A stretch of DNA of 64,000 bases from Clitopilus passeckerianus. Lineage: Eukaryota > Basidiomycota > Agaricomycetes > Agaricales > Entolomataceae. Within the stretch, counting starts at the first letter, position 1; every line of letters begins with the position of its first letter. Under the pieces are notes generated by a model. That model saw nothing but the letters and a program-made list of their open reading frames with translations. It was not told where the DNA came from and searched no databases. The position numbers were made by a program, and so were the translations under genes. Positions 11,907-23,043 of the stretch are shown here, piece by piece. Location: assembly GCA_944990035.1 (NCBI GenBank), contig CALYLX010000013.1, positions 248,001 to 312,000 on the forward strand, written 5' to 3'.

Positions 11907-12949
11907 TTATAGCTGATCCTTAACTTTGCTCTTCAGATTCTCCCCATCTGCCAGAAGGACAGGTTCGGTAGATTTCGGAGGTTCGCCCATGGCTTGTCTT
12001 AGCACATCGGTATTGATCATCTTGGCATACCGAGGTTGGACGAACAGAGCCCTGGTTGGTGGTGAACATAATCAGCGGGAGGCGCTTAGTCGAGTCCAAC
12101 AACTTCACGTACTCAGCTTCTACAAGAACAGTCCCCTCTATATCCTCTAACCGGCCGTTCACAATCGCCTTGCGGCCTTGGGCTTTGGCGAGGGAGGTAT
12201 GAATCACGATGAATTGGTCGGCACGCGTCGGGGCTCGGTACGTCAGCTCGAGTTTAGCGGTGACACCGACCTTCTCCGGGAGATTGCTGATAGCCTAGAG
12301 TAAATAACCCATAAATCAGCATGCAAAGCCACAGAGCATGCGGTCGACGTGCCATTCTTCCCAGCCCTTCGTCAAGAAGTGTAGCAAGAAGGCCACCATG
12401 GACAATTCCATCGTGCCCGCACAAACCTCTGCCGAGGTGAATGATTATAATCGCCTCTGTTTCATCCTTCTTGCACCGAATAAGAGGCGGTAACGCAAGT
12501 CTCCCGGGGCCTCTTAGAGCACCTGCTGTGAGATTGTTGACTCGCCTCTCCTCAGGGTAGTTGGTGTAGGGTCTTGCCTCGTACCACTCGTCTGCATCCT
12601 CGCGTTCCCGCAGGGTCTTCAGAAGGGGTAGAGACTGGAGTGTAGCCTCTAAATCTTGCGTGTAAGCTTTTGCCTCAGCAGTTGTTGGGTCTGGGGGAGC
12701 AGGTGCCGCCCGAGGAAAGAGCAGAGAAAGAGTAGAGGGAGGGTATATCGATCCTATGGCGTAGGCCGTAAGCGACGCAGCCGAGGCTATCACGACTATT
12801 GACCCAAATGACCTGCCGGGTTTTGCTGTAGCATTGGAAGCTGAAGGAGCACTTGACGTGTTAAGCTGCCTCCGGCAAATTACATTTGTCCTTCCCGGGC
12901 GTGGCTTGATATTTTGAAACAAGGAGCGTCGAACCAGGTTGTATGCCAT
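11907..12949 (-). CDS. Hotdog-fold thioesterase (4HBT superfamily), probably mitochondrial
   Basis: Three exons (12353-12949, 12113-12294, 11907-12051) close to 307 aa. The N-terminus is basic and Ser/Arg-rich with one hydrophobic segment (SIVVIASAASLTAYAIGSIY), which fits a mitochondrial presequence with an inner-membrane anchor. The hotdog core has the conserved HGGLLATLLDE motif, followed by KVGVTAKLELTYRAP and the strands through EDIEGTVLVEA and LFVQPRYAKM, as in fungal PaaI/THEM4-like thioesterases that hydrolyse acyl-CoA. The actual substrate is unknown. The first intron (12295-12352) has a GC donor (ATG|GCACGT); no GT donor nearby gives the conserved sequence in frame. Confidence 0.85.
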
Positions 12950-13951
12950 TTCTTCTTTCGAAACCCAAGGTGAAGCACAGGCAGCCCGCTGTCAAGAGGC
13001 CTCAGAACGAGCAGACGTCGTGCTCGTGGTCGTGGACGAAAAAGATGATTCAATCGCTGAAGCGGTGACCGGAACTCTTTAGCCGGACCGTGGGACTTGA
13101 CTGCCTAATCTACTGTGCCGGATCACGTAACGGGTCACGCATGGTACCGGGTCACCGAGCAATTTCTCAACAACTAACATATCTTTCGACCTTGGGTCTT
13201 TTGGAGCTATTAGAGATATATCCTACGCAAATACTGTGAAAGTTTGAAGCGTGTAGCACTTGCGGGTGAATTTTGAGAATTTTTGCACTGTTTGATCGGC
13301 CTGTTTTTGGCGCGCGCAATCAGAACACCAGACGATCGAGGTCAACAAAACACATCTCAGAGCCAAGTTTTGTGAGGGTTAAAGGTCCAAGAAGACAAAT
13401 GAAGATATTCAAGAGCTTTCCGAGGCAAAATAGATATGTTTTGAACCCATAGATTAGTTATCAGCATGTATATACAACATAAGGCACTCAGCTACCCACA
13501 ATCTCGATACAGTCACGTTCATGCTAGTTATACCAGTGTTACCACAGCTATAGCTCGTACTTTTTGACCTACCAGAGATGTAAGGGTGATCAGTTATCTC
13601 CCACAGGCCGAATGCTGGTTTGCGTTATTCTGTCCGGTCCGTATGACATCAGGATCGGCAGGCTAAGCGAAAGATTGACTTGCACGCTCATTTTGTCAAA
13701 GCCATACCTTTCGGCGATTTCTACATTGTTTACAGTGCTGTATACAATAAAATGTAGGGAATAAAGCTACACTGGTCATGTTGAGGCACTACTTTGACGA
13801 GGCTCCCCAGATAATCCACATAGTCCAAATAACACGACCCTGACTCCCTGAGCCTCTCCTCTATTTCATCATAAACATGGCAAGTTCGCCGTGTTGAAAT
13901 TCAACTTACGTGGCTACCACTATGTTCTCACAACTTCTATAACTTGCTGCT
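12950..13951. other. Gene-free spacer
   Basis: Between the divergent thioesterase and the pogo relic. No coding signal; a terminal inverted repeat of the pogo element could lie here, but I could not define one because its partner end is lost. Confidence 0.4.
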
Positions 13952-15863
13952 ATGTCTCAACCTCTTGTTCAAGTGGACCCTCTTGACCTTGAAGGGAAAA
14001 CAAATGAAGAACGCATCCAAATGGCCATTGCTGCTATCAACTGAAATGGGTTCAAGCCCAACGGAAATCCCATTCTCTCCTTTTGCGAAGCAGCACGTCT
14101 ATTTGAGGTCCCAAGCACCACTCTTACGGAGCGCTTCAAGGGCAGAGAAACTCGCAAAGACGCTCACAAGAACCAGCGTAGGCTTGACGCTGCAGCAGAG
14201 CAGACCCTTGTCGAGTGGATCCAAGAATGTGGTCACCGAAACATACCGCTTCATGAATCAGCGATTGCTGCTCATGCAAAGGCTATCTCGGGTGTCGAAG
14301 TGGGCAAATGCTGGGTCAAAAGATTCCGAGCACGGCATCCTGAACTCAAAGCGCGTTGGGCAAAGGGACAGGAGAAATGTCGCGCTGAGTGCCTTAATCC
14401 AACAACTGTTGCGGACTTCTATGAGAAGCTTGCTGCACTCAAGAGACAGTACAACATCAAGGACAAATGCACCTATAACGCTGACGAGAAGGGCTGCCAT
14501 GAGGGGATAGGAGATAAGATCAAGGTCCTTGTTGACCGTGCGCAGAAGGACATTAATATTGTTAAGGATGGTAATCGAGAGCTCATCACAATCATCGAAT
14601 GTATCTGCGCTGATGGAACTGCAATCCGACCATCAATTATCATGAAAGGAATGCGAAGGAATCTTGAGTGGGGCCGAGACAATCCTTGTGACGCCAGGTA
14701 AGTTTTGCATGCAGCTGAACGTGCAGATTTAAGTTGACAAATCAGCAGCATCTCACATTCACCAAACGGGTGGACAGACCAAGAACTCGGTTCAAAGTGG
14801 CTGGAGAGGGATTTCGAACCCGCCACAAGAGAGAAAGCCAATGGGGGATACCGGTTGCTGATTCTTGACGGCCATAACTCGCACACAACCTATCGGTTCT
14901 GCGAGTATGCAGAAAGACACAAAATCATCATTTTATGTCTACCTCCCCATACAACCCATCGACTCCAGCCATGCGACGTTGGCTTTTTTGGTCCACTGAG
15001 CAAGAGCTGGAAGGCAACTGTCACGGAGGCCTCCACCGATTACATGCCGATTCGAAAGACGAACTTTGTCAAATACTATTCCAAGGCTCGCGAAAAGGTA
15101 CTCTGTCCTGAGACCATCCGAGGCGCCTTTCGAAAGACTAGAATATGTCCATTAGACCCCAGTGTAATTGAGGCCAAGGCTTTCGCACCTTCACTCAACA
15201 CAACAACAAAATCGGCACTTCCTATTGCACCACAAACTCCGAAAATTGTCACATGACAGGCGGCTGGGCAGACTCCTCGCACACAGCAGCTGTGCCGGCG
15301 CCATGTTAGATGGGCTGAGATGGCATCTCCCGCTGTCCTACAAACACCAACCAGGCAGCCCACAGTCCGGCCGTTAAACATCAACGCTGCCAGTGTGGGT
15401 ACACCTGCTCAACATGCCACTTCTATGCCAACTGCTGCTCTATCACCATCTCCAAGCATCCCGATCGATCCAGTCCTTCTAGAAGCATCAGCACCTTGGT
15501 TAGACGGCCTGGCGAGCAGTGGGGAAGGCCTTACTCTAGAGTCCACCTCACAGCCCACGCAAGAAGCACCCTCTGCTCCAAATGTACCATCCACCACGAG
15601 GGCGATAACAGAGACGGGGCCTGCACAGGAAGAGGAGTCAGCTATAACAGATGATGTTATTGCAAAAGTCCTGAAAGCATTACCTCGTTTCCGAATCACT
15701 GGTCTTCCACCTCGAATCCCTGTGAAGCACGCAACAACGGATCGACTGCAAATTGAGAATCAGCTTCTGCGTGATCTTCTTGAAAAGGCATCATACCAGA
15801 TGAGTCAGGACTACGCCTTGTAGAAGCTGATGGAGCGGGAGAATGAGCGTTTGAGGAAGCGGC
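13952..15863 (+). pseudogene. Pogo-like DDE transposase, decayed and 3'-truncated
   Basis: Cut-and-paste DNA transposase of the pogo branch of Tc1/mariner. From the ATG at 13952 one frame can be followed: a psq-type helix-turn-helix (ILSFCEAARLFEVPSTTLTE), a CENP-B-type HTH (EQTLVEWIQECGHRNIPLHE), then the DDE_1 domain with Asp in NADEKG, LILDGHNSH and QPCDVGFFGPL. A clean intron lies at 14698-14748. The frame carries stops at 14042-14044 (TGA), 15254-15256 (TGA) and 15821-15823 (TAG); after the last it still reads the family's C-terminal KLMERENERLRKRL. The element is cut at 15864 by an LTR. All three stops are one C-to-T change away from CGA or CAG. Not active. Confidence 0.85.
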
Positions 15864-16348
15864 TGTTATGGCAGAGCCTAACAACTTAGGTAATACTGTT
15901 TACGCTCAATGTCTTTGATAAACAAAGACAGAGATTTGTCAGCAGCTGCAGCTGTACTGACGACCTGGTGAGATTGACGAAGCAAGGGACTTAAAGGCAA
16001 AGTAGAGGACTAAGCAGTTAGGTAGATTGCCTAGGTCAAGCTGAGGAGCCTTGACCAAATGGTACAAGTTTATATACCTATCTAGTAGTTCTAAATATAG
16101 CGCATGCGCAGCATGCTGAGTAAGTAATGAGTCATGCGCAGCATGATGAGTGAGTACATGAGTCAGTATGACTCAATGTGAGTCAGAAAGAGTCAGATAA
16201 GGTATAAGTCTCTCACGATCGTGAGAGATGCGGAGTAAGCATGGAAAAAGATGAAAAATGCGCAGAGATGCGCAGCATATATGAGTAATCGTGCATAGGT
16301 AAGCGGGCCGGGGTATGTAAGGAGAAACATGTAAGCAAAATCATAACA
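15864..16348 (-). repeat. LTR, subtype A (485 bp), 3' LTR of the A-left copy
   Basis: Bounded by TGTTA...TAACA ends. Carries four TGACTCA/TGAGTCA motifs, TATATAAA and the 20-bp palindrome. Differs from the LTR at 37796-38280 at essentially one base (15868) in inverted orientation. Confidence 0.9.
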
Positions 16349-16381
16349 TTACCCTCTCGCTATCGTTGAAGTCTCCTGACT

Positions 16382-17252
16382 TCAATTCCTTCCTTTACCC
16401 CAGAAATGACGGTCTATGCCCTTGTGGTAGCGTTGTGGGCAGCTAACCGGGTAATGGCCTGGGCCACGATGATGGCACAGACGACACACAAAACGAAAGC
16501 AATGACACTGTCGGTGTCTGCCTCCACAAATGTAGCATCTGAACCATCTGGGTGGTGGTGGTCTGTTGGCAAGGTATCCGGTGCGCGGCGCCTTCTGGGA
16601 CGATACTGTCGAGGGGGAAGGTTCACCAGCGTTGGTGAGTCGGACTCTGGTGGGCTTTCGAATGCGGAGAGGTATGGCGTCGGAAGGTTTGCCATTGGGG
16701 TTGATGTTTTCCTTGTTGTTGTTCTGTTCTTCTTTGACGAAGGGGTTATGTTTTATTTTTGCGGCGGTGTGTAAATTGGTGACGGGAGGAAATGCTCGTA
16801 GGGTTCTGCAAACTTGACGTGCAGTGAGGATCGTGACTTCCTCTTCTTGACTTTCCTCAGGCCCCCCAGGGATTGGAGGCAAGGGTTTCGAAGTCTGTCT
16901 CCTCTGGGTTGTTGAACCAGTTTTGTCGTTCGGGGAAGAATTCGTCGAGGAAAGCTGTTCCTCCAATAGCAAAGAAGAGGTCTGTGAGGGTCTCCTCCGT
17001 TTCTCGATCAACTTTGTCCAAAAGTTGATCAAGATTGTCAGTGGTTTTCGCAAATTGGTGGCGCAGACGAGCCACTTCGTTGCGAGTTTCGGTTCATTGG
17101 TTTTGATAGAGGGTTCCTTGTTCTCCCACAGCGGTGAGAGGGTTGTCGTCGCTGCTCCAGGCAGTATGCGTACGGAGCGCCGTAATAGCGGTATTGGATT
17201 TGAAGGTGTTGCGGATGATGGTGCGGTCGTAGGAAGAGGCATTTTGAGACAT
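16382..17252 (-). pseudogene. Accessory ORF3 of the chromovirus, A-left copy
   Basis: Downstream of pol, upstream of the 3' LTR, starting at the ATG at 17252 (MSQNASSYDR). It has a coiled-coil-like segment (LRHQFAKTTDNLDQLLDKVD), an acidic middle (EESQEEEV), a basic Pro/Arg-rich part and a Cys/His-rich end with CYICGG and CRLCHHRGPGHYPVSC. One extra C in the C run at about 16861-16866 shifts the frame. Function unknown; see findings. Confidence 0.65.
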
Positions 17253-17283
17253 TGTTATGTAGTGGAATTGAGTGGGTTTGCTA

Positions 17284-18806
17284 TGTGGTGTCAGGTGAGT
17301 TTTTTCCTCTTTTTATACTCGGTGAGTATTTCCTTGCCCGCAGTTCCGACTCGGGCATCCATTTGTTGTCCGCTGATGGCCATCCCTTCCATTTTACGAG
17401 GTATCTGTGTCGCCCTTTGCCTTGTTTCTGATGGGCCACAATTGCTTCTATTTCGTATTCTTCTATTCCGTCGATTTCGTCAGGTGGGGGTTTAGAGAAG
17501 CTGGGTCCATGCGCTTTGGTGGAGATGTAATGGGTGAGAAGTGATGCGTGAATCACCAGGTGGATCTTCCATCGTCTTGGCAGGTCGAGTTTATAGGTCA
17601 GGTGTCCTTTTACCTCAAGTATCTTGAAGGGTCCTTCTCGTTTGGGTGCTAGTTTCTTGGAGACGTTTCCTTGATTGAGATTTGTGGCTTCTAACCACAC
17701 CTTTTCTCCGACTTTGAATGGGGTGAAATGTCGTGTGATCTTCTCTGCCATGCGTTGCGCAGCAAGTGCATGTGCAGCATTTGCTTCATCGCGTGCTAGC
17801 AGAAGTTCCTTGATCCGTTTGTCAACTGCGGGAATTTTGCTAGTGGGAGCAACTGATGGGAGTGCAGATGGTTCGTATCCCATCATTAGGTAGAATGGGG
17901 TTCGTTTGGTGACAGAGTGTGTTCGGCTGTTGTAGGAGAATTCTAGAGTGATAATCCATTTGGACCAGGATTCGGGGTTCTGTGCACAGAAGATGCGGAG
18001 ATAGGCATCAATCTCCTGATTGATCCTTTCTGTTGCACCAACGGTTTGTGGGTGGTAGGCGGTACTCATGTTGAGCTTGATTCCAAGGAGTCGTCCCATT
18101 TCTTGGAAAACTTTAGAGGCGAATTGAGGTCCTCTGTCTGAAATTCCTTTGTCGGGGAGTCCAAAGCGACGGTAGACATTGTCAATGTAGGCATTTGCAG
18201 TTCCTGTGGCGTCGATTTTCTTTGTGCAAAGGATGAAAATTGCCCCTTCGTAGCTCCATGGTCGACCACGGCCATAATGCTATCGAAACCATTACTCTCT
18301 GGGAGATCCGTGTGAAAATCGTACGTCACTAGCGAAAATGGCCTAGTGGTTTCTGATTTGATGGGCATTAATGGTGGAGCGGTGGGGTGGCGATTGATTT
18401 TCATTTGCTGGCACATTGCACAGCCCTGCACAAAGTTCTTGATGAATACTGACATCCCTGGCCACCAGTAGTCCTTCCGGACTTTCTCCAGTGTCCCAAA
18501 TTGTCCAGGGTGTCCTGCGCTGGGTAGATCCTGATAACGTTGGACTATCTTCCTTCGGAGGTCTTTGTCATCTGGTACCACACACTTGTCTTTGTAGTAC
18601 AAGATGCCATCGTCAAATTTCCAGTCTTCCAGGTTTGATCGGATTGGTGGGGGTCCATCTTCTTTGGCGGTGCGAATGGCGTCAACAATCAGTTTGTCAT
18701 TGACCATCTTGTGTACAATTTCGTCCTTTAGTTCAATGTCAATTGAGCGAAGGAAGAGTTTGTCGGGGAGGAGAATGATGTCTTCGTTGTCGGTGTCTTC
18801 ACCTGG
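17284..18806 (-). pseudogene. Chromovirus pol 3' part (integrase, chromodomain), A-left copy
   Basis: Reads from just before the integrase zinc finger (GEDTDNEDI) through the HHCC finger (HPGQFGTLEKVRKDYWWPG, CAMCQQMK), the DDE core (DRGPQF, GATERINQEI) and into the chromodomain (HRYLVKWKGWPSADNKWMPE). It is broken at about 18243 (missing base in the run before GAIF) and at about 17336-17343, where a small deletion shifts the last residues. It ends abruptly at 18806 where the B-type LTR was inserted. It shares the substitutions QTVGATER, WIITLEF, TRHFTPF and IHLVIH with the inverted copy at 33172-36857. Confidence 0.85.
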
Positions 18807-19271
18807 TGTTAAGGCAGAGCCTAACAACTTAGGTAATACTGTTTACGCTCGATGTCTTTGATAAACAAAGACAGAGATTTGTCAGCAGCTGCGGCTGTAC
18901 TGACGACCTGGTGAGATTGACGAAGCAAGGGACTTAAAGGCGAAATAGAGAACTAAGCAGTTAGGTAGATTGCCTAGGTCAAGCTGAGGAGCCTTGACCA
19001 AATGGTACAGGTTTATATACCTATCTAGTAGTTCTAAATATAGCACATGCGCAGCATGCTGAGTAAGTAATGAGTCATGCGCAGCATGATGAGTAAGTAC
19101 ATGAGTCAGAAAGAGTCAGATAAGGTATAAGTCTCTCACGATCGTGAGAGATGCGGAGTAAGCATGGAAAAAGATGAAAAATGCGCAGTGATGCGCAGCA
19201 TATGTGAGTAATCGTGCATAGGTAAGCGGGCCGGGGTATGTAAGGAGAAACATGTAAGCAAAATCATAACA
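18807..19271 (-). repeat. LTR, subtype B (465 bp), 3' LTR of the B-type insertion
   Basis: TGTTAAGGC...CATAACA. Lacks the 20-bp segment of subtype A. Flanked on the left by A-left pol sequence (CCTGG at 18802-18806); the matching target duplication was lost in later rearrangement. Confidence 0.9.
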
Positions 19272-19304
19272 TTACCCTCTCGCTATCGTTGAAGTCTCCT
19301 GACT

Positions 19305-20175
19305 TCAATTCCTTCCTTTACCCCAGAAGTGACGGTCTATGCCCTTGTGGTAGCGTTGTGGGCAGCTAACCGGGTAATGGCCTGGGCCACGATGATGGCA
19401 CAGACGACACACAAAACGAAAGCAATGACACTGTCGGTGTCTGCCTCCACAAATGTAGCATCTGAACCATCTGGGTGGTGGTGGTCTGTTGGCAAGGTAT
19501 CCGGTGCGCGGCGCCTTCTGGGACGATACTGTCGAGGGGGAAGGTTCACCAGCGTTGGTGAGTCGGACTCTGGTGGGCTTTCGAATGCGGAGAGGTATGG
19601 CGTTGGAGGGTTTGCCATTGGGATTGATGTTTTCCTTGTTGTCGTTCTGTTCTTTTTTTGACGAAGGGGTTATGTTTTATTTTTGCGGCGGTGTGTAAAT
19701 TGGTGACGGGAGGAAATGCTCGTAGGGTTCCGCAAACTTGACGTGCAGTGAGGATTGTGACTTCCTCTTCTTGACTTTCCTCAGGCCCCCAGGGATTGGA
19801 GGCAAGGGTTTCGAAGTCTGTCTCCTCTGGGTTGTTGAACCAGTTTTGTCGTTCGGGGAAGAATTCGTCGAGGAAAGCTGTTCCTCCAATAGCAAAGAAG
19901 AGGTCTGTGAGGGTCTCCTCCGTTTCTCGATCAACTTTGTCCAAAAGTTGATCAAGATCGTCAGTGGTTTTCGCAAATTGGTGGCGCAGACGAGCCACTT
20001 CGTTGCGAGTTTCGGTTCGTCGGTTTTGGTAGAGGGTTCCTTGTTCTCCCACAGCGGTGAGAGGGTTGTCGTTGCTGCTCCAGGCAGTATGCGTACGGAG
20101 CGCCGTAATAGCGGTATCGGATTTGAAGGTGTTGCGGATGATGGTGCGGTCGTAGGAAGAGGCATTTTGAGACAT
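19305..20175 (-). pseudogene. Accessory ORF3, B-type element
   Basis: Same protein as at 26903-27764 and 36896-37762. The N-terminal two thirds are intact in one frame from the ATG at 20175 through ESQEEEVTILTARQVC; an extra T in a T run near 19650 shifts the frame before the Cys/His-rich end. Confidence 0.65.
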
Positions 20176-20213
20176 TGTTATATAGTGGATGTGAGTGGGT
20201 TTGCTATGTGGTG

Positions 20214-21051
20214 TCAGGTGAGTTTCTTCCTCTTTTTATACTCGGTGAGTATTTTCTTGGCGTTACGCAGTTCCGACTCGGGCATCCATTCGTTGTCCGC
20301 TGATGGCCATCCCTTCCATTTTACGAGGTATCTGTGTCGCCCTTTGCCTTGTTTCTGATGGGCCACAATTGCTTCTATTTCGTATTCTTCTATTCCGTCG
20401 ATTTCGTCAGGTGGCGGTTTAGAGAAGCTGGGTCCATGCGCTTTGGTGGAGATGTAACGGGTGAGAAGTGACGCGTGAATCACCGGGTGGATCTTCCATC
20501 GTCTTGGCAGGTCGAGTTTATAGGTCAGGTGTCCTTTACCTCAAGTATCTTGAAGGGTCCTTCTCGTTTGGGTGCTAGTTTCTTGGAGATGTTTCCTTGA
20601 TTGAGATTTGTGGCTTCTAACCACACCTTTTCTCCGACTTTGAATGGGGTGAACTGTCGTGTGATCTTCTCTGCCATGCGTTGCGCAGCAAGTGCATGTG
20701 CAGCATTTGCTTCATCGCGTGCTAGCAGAAGTTCCTTGATCCGTTTGTCAACTGCGGGAATTTTGCTAGTGGGAGCAACTGATGGGAGTGCAGGTGGTTC
20801 GTATCCCATCATTAGGTAGAATGGGGTTCGTTTGGTGACAGAGTGTGTTCGGCTGTTGTAGGAGAATTCTAGAGTGGTAATCCATTTGGACCAGGATTCG
20901 GGGTTCTGTGCACAGAAGATGCGGAGATAGGCATCAATCTCCTGATTGATCCTTTCTGTCGCACCATCGGTTTGTGGGTGGTAGGCGGTGCTCATGTTGA
21001 GCTTGATTCCAAGGAGTCGTCCCATTTCTTGGAAAACTTTAGAGGCGAATT
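20214..21051 (-). pseudogene. Chromovirus pol 3' part, B-type element, split by nested element
   Basis: Continuation of the pol at 28263-31163 after removal of the nested element (21052-28262): the sequence rejoins at the GAATT duplication inside DRGPQFASKVF. Contains the second half of the integrase core and the chromodomain. A one-base loss at about 20534-20537 (GTAAAGG instead of GTAAAAGG on the coding strand) breaks the frame before the chromodomain. Confidence 0.85.
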
Positions 21052-21516
21052 TGTTATGATTTTGCTTACATGTTTCTCCTTACATACCCCGGCCCGCTTA
21101 CCTATGCACGATTACTCACATATGCTGCGCATCACTGCGCATTTTTCATCTTTTTCCATGCTTACTCCGCATCTCTCACGATCGTGAGAGACTTATACCT
21201 TATCTGACTCTTTCTGACTCATGTACTTACTCATCATGCTGCGCATGACTCATTACTTACTCAGCATGCTGCGCATGTGCTATATTTAGAACTACTAGAT
21301 AGGTATATAAACCTGTACCATTTGGTCAAGGCTCCTCAGCTTGACCTAGGCAATCTACCTAACTGCTTAGTTCTCTATTTCGCCTTTAAGTCCCTTGCTT
21401 CGTCAATCTCACCAGGTCGTCAGTACAGCCGCAGCTGCTGACAAATCTCTGTCTTTGTTTATCAAAGACATCGAGCGTAAACAGTATTACCTAAGTTGTT
21501 AGGCTCTGCCTTAACA
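21052..21516 (+). repeat. 5' LTR of the young element (subtype B)
   Basis: TGTTATGATT...CTTAACA, 465 bp. Inside: the palindrome TCTCTCACGATCGTGAGAGA at 21172-21191, TGACTCA at 21215-21221 and 21246-21252, TATATAA at 21304-21310, and CAGCTTGACCT at 21337-21347 (putative 5' end of the RNA). Confidence 0.95.
21304..21310 (+). promoter_or_regulatory. LTR TATA box
   Basis: TATATAA followed 33 nt later by CAGCTTGACCT, the sequence complementary to the priming site. This spacing fits a transcription start at that 11-mer. Confidence 0.6.
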
Positions 21517-21518
21517 AA

Positions 21519-21529
21519 AGGTCAAGCTG
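21519..21529 (+). promoter_or_regulatory. Self-priming primer-binding site
   Basis: AGGTCAAGCTG, two bases after the end of the 5' LTR, is the exact reverse complement of CAGCTTGACCT at 21337-21347. In Tf1/sushi-type elements the first 11 nt of the RNA prime reverse transcription by pairing with such a site. The pair is also kept in the older element (32768-32778 and 32950-32960). Confidence 0.7.
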
Positions 21530-22113
21530 TTCAGAAGGCCCGCTCATTGTTAGCGCAGGCCCACCCCACGACAACACAGCAGAAGCACGCAACAGGCCGA
21601 TTGCCGTTGCGGCTACCACTCAGTCACCACGGTCGTACACAGGGCAGACCACCCGCCACGAAATACCACTCTAGTAGAAGGAACCAACAACGTCTACAAG
21701 TTCACCAACGGAAGCTACTGCGGTTTTAATCACAACAATAACCGCTGGTGCTACGCCTCTCTCTCCTTGGCAAATTCACATTCACCACCGTTGCCGTTGA
21801 AAGCAGACACTTCCACGCTCTAGACTTCCCTACCCCTGAACGACCTCATAAGACCCCTGCTATTGTCCGAGCTCAACGAGAACACGACATTGAAGTAGAC
21901 GAGGAGGAACAGCGACGCTTCGCACCATTACCCACAGCAATATCCAGGAACCCATCACTAGTCCCGTCTACCAGCGCTTCTGTCTTGCCCGAAGAGGAAG
22001 AAGAAGAACACCAAGTACAACAACAGCTAGAGGAGAGCCCCACAGCTGAGCCAGAGGAGCGCCCCAGTGCAGAAACAATTGAACCAGAGACCGACTTCGA
22101 TTTCGACTACGAA

Positions 22114-23043
22114 ATGTCACAAGACAACAACAACAAGAAGGACATTGGAGCCAAACCCCAAACGTTCTCCGGAGACCGATCCAAGACCAGAAAGTTCATT
22201 CAGGAACTTGAAGACTACCTCATCCTAAACAACCTCAACCAACTCGAAGATGACAAGAAGATTCGCATCGCCCTATCCTTCCTCAAAGAAGGAACTGCAG
22301 CAGCATGGGGATTAGAATTTCACGATAAATATTCAGCAGCTGAAAGGAAAGCCACCTACGCTGAATTTATCAACCAATTCAAAGAAGCCTTTTCCCCTAC
22401 CGACGACAAAGCTGCCGCACTCCTCCAACTCAAAGCCTTACGACAGGATGGGACAGCTGACGAATTTGTCACCGTCTTCAAGAATATTCTTGCACGAACT
22501 GATCTCAGCGGTGACACTGCAAAGATTGAGATCTTCATGGAAGGACTTACCCCCAAACTCCGAGAGAAAATTCTCTTTTCCGATTCCCCTCCTACCACAT
22601 TCGACGATTGGGTCAAGAAAGCCGTCCAGTTTGACAACAACTGGCGACGTGCCAAGACAATCATGGGACATACCCGTATCATCAAGACATCTGATATGGT
22701 CAAAGGTGCTTACAAAACACCTACTGGAGCCCGAGACCCAATGGCTATGGATGTTGATCGTTTCACCACTGATCCACCCAAACGCCGCCTCACCCAGGAG
22801 GAAAGAGAACATCACAAGAAGAACAACTTGTGCTACTATTGCTCCAAGAAAGGTCACACGATCCAACAATGTCTTCAAAGGAAGAATTTTGGAAGAACCT
22901 ACCCTAGCAACAACGACAGCCGATTCCACAAGAAACCTGAGAAGGGAGCCGAGTTGATCAAATATGTCAGAGCAGTCCTAGCTGACATGCCCCAAGAAGA
23001 AGCCGCTGAATTCTACACTGAAGCAGAGGCTGAGGGTTTTTAA
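22114..23043 (+). CDS. Chromovirus Gag, young element
   Basis: Capsid/nucleocapsid polyprotein. The first in-frame ATG is at 22114 (MSQDNNNKKD); the open frame runs upstream to about 21748 with coding-like acidic sequence but only a GTG there, so the true start is uncertain. The capsid-like region (TFSGDRSKTRKFIQELEDYL ... FKEAFSPTDDKAAALLQLK) is a retrotransposon gag fold. A CX2CX4HX4C zinc knuckle (CYYCSKKGHTIQQC) follows. The TAA at 23041-23043 is preceded directly by GGGTTTT. Confidence 0.88.
   Translation: MSQDNNNKKDIGAKPQTFSGDRSKTRKFIQELEDYLILNNLNQLEDDKKIRIALSFLKEGTAAAWGLEFHDKYSAAERKATYAEFINQFKEAFSPTDDKAAALLQLKALRQDGTADEFVTVFKNILARTDLSGDTAKIEIFMEGLTPKLREKILFSDSPPTTFDDWVKKAVQFDNNWRRAKTIMGHTRIIKTSDMVKGAYKTPTGARDPMAMDVDRFTTDPPKRRLTQEEREHHKKNNLCYYCSKKGHTIQQCLQRKNFGRTYPSNNDSRFHKKPEKGAELIKYVRAVLADMPQEEAAEFYTEAEAEGF
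23034..23040 (+). promoter_or_regulatory. Candidate -1 ribosomal frameshift site
   Basis: G GGT TTT in the gag frame, followed at once by TAA. It fits the X XXY YYZ slippery pattern; a -1 slip enters the pol frame, which is open through to the protease. The same sequence is present in the older element at its gag end (about 31252-31262, minus). Confidence 0.5.

Noticed and set aside
16414..16695. Alternative-frame ORF with a hydrophobic stretch overlapping ORF3
   Set aside because: Present also at 19337-19618, but it overlaps the better supported ORF3 frame with its Cys/His cluster; likely a shadow.
21496..21729. ORF across the LTR end (and its mirror at 32568-32801) as a separate element gene
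   Set aside because: Begins with TTG, runs from LTR into leader and priming site, and is not conserved beyond the nucleotide identity of the copies.
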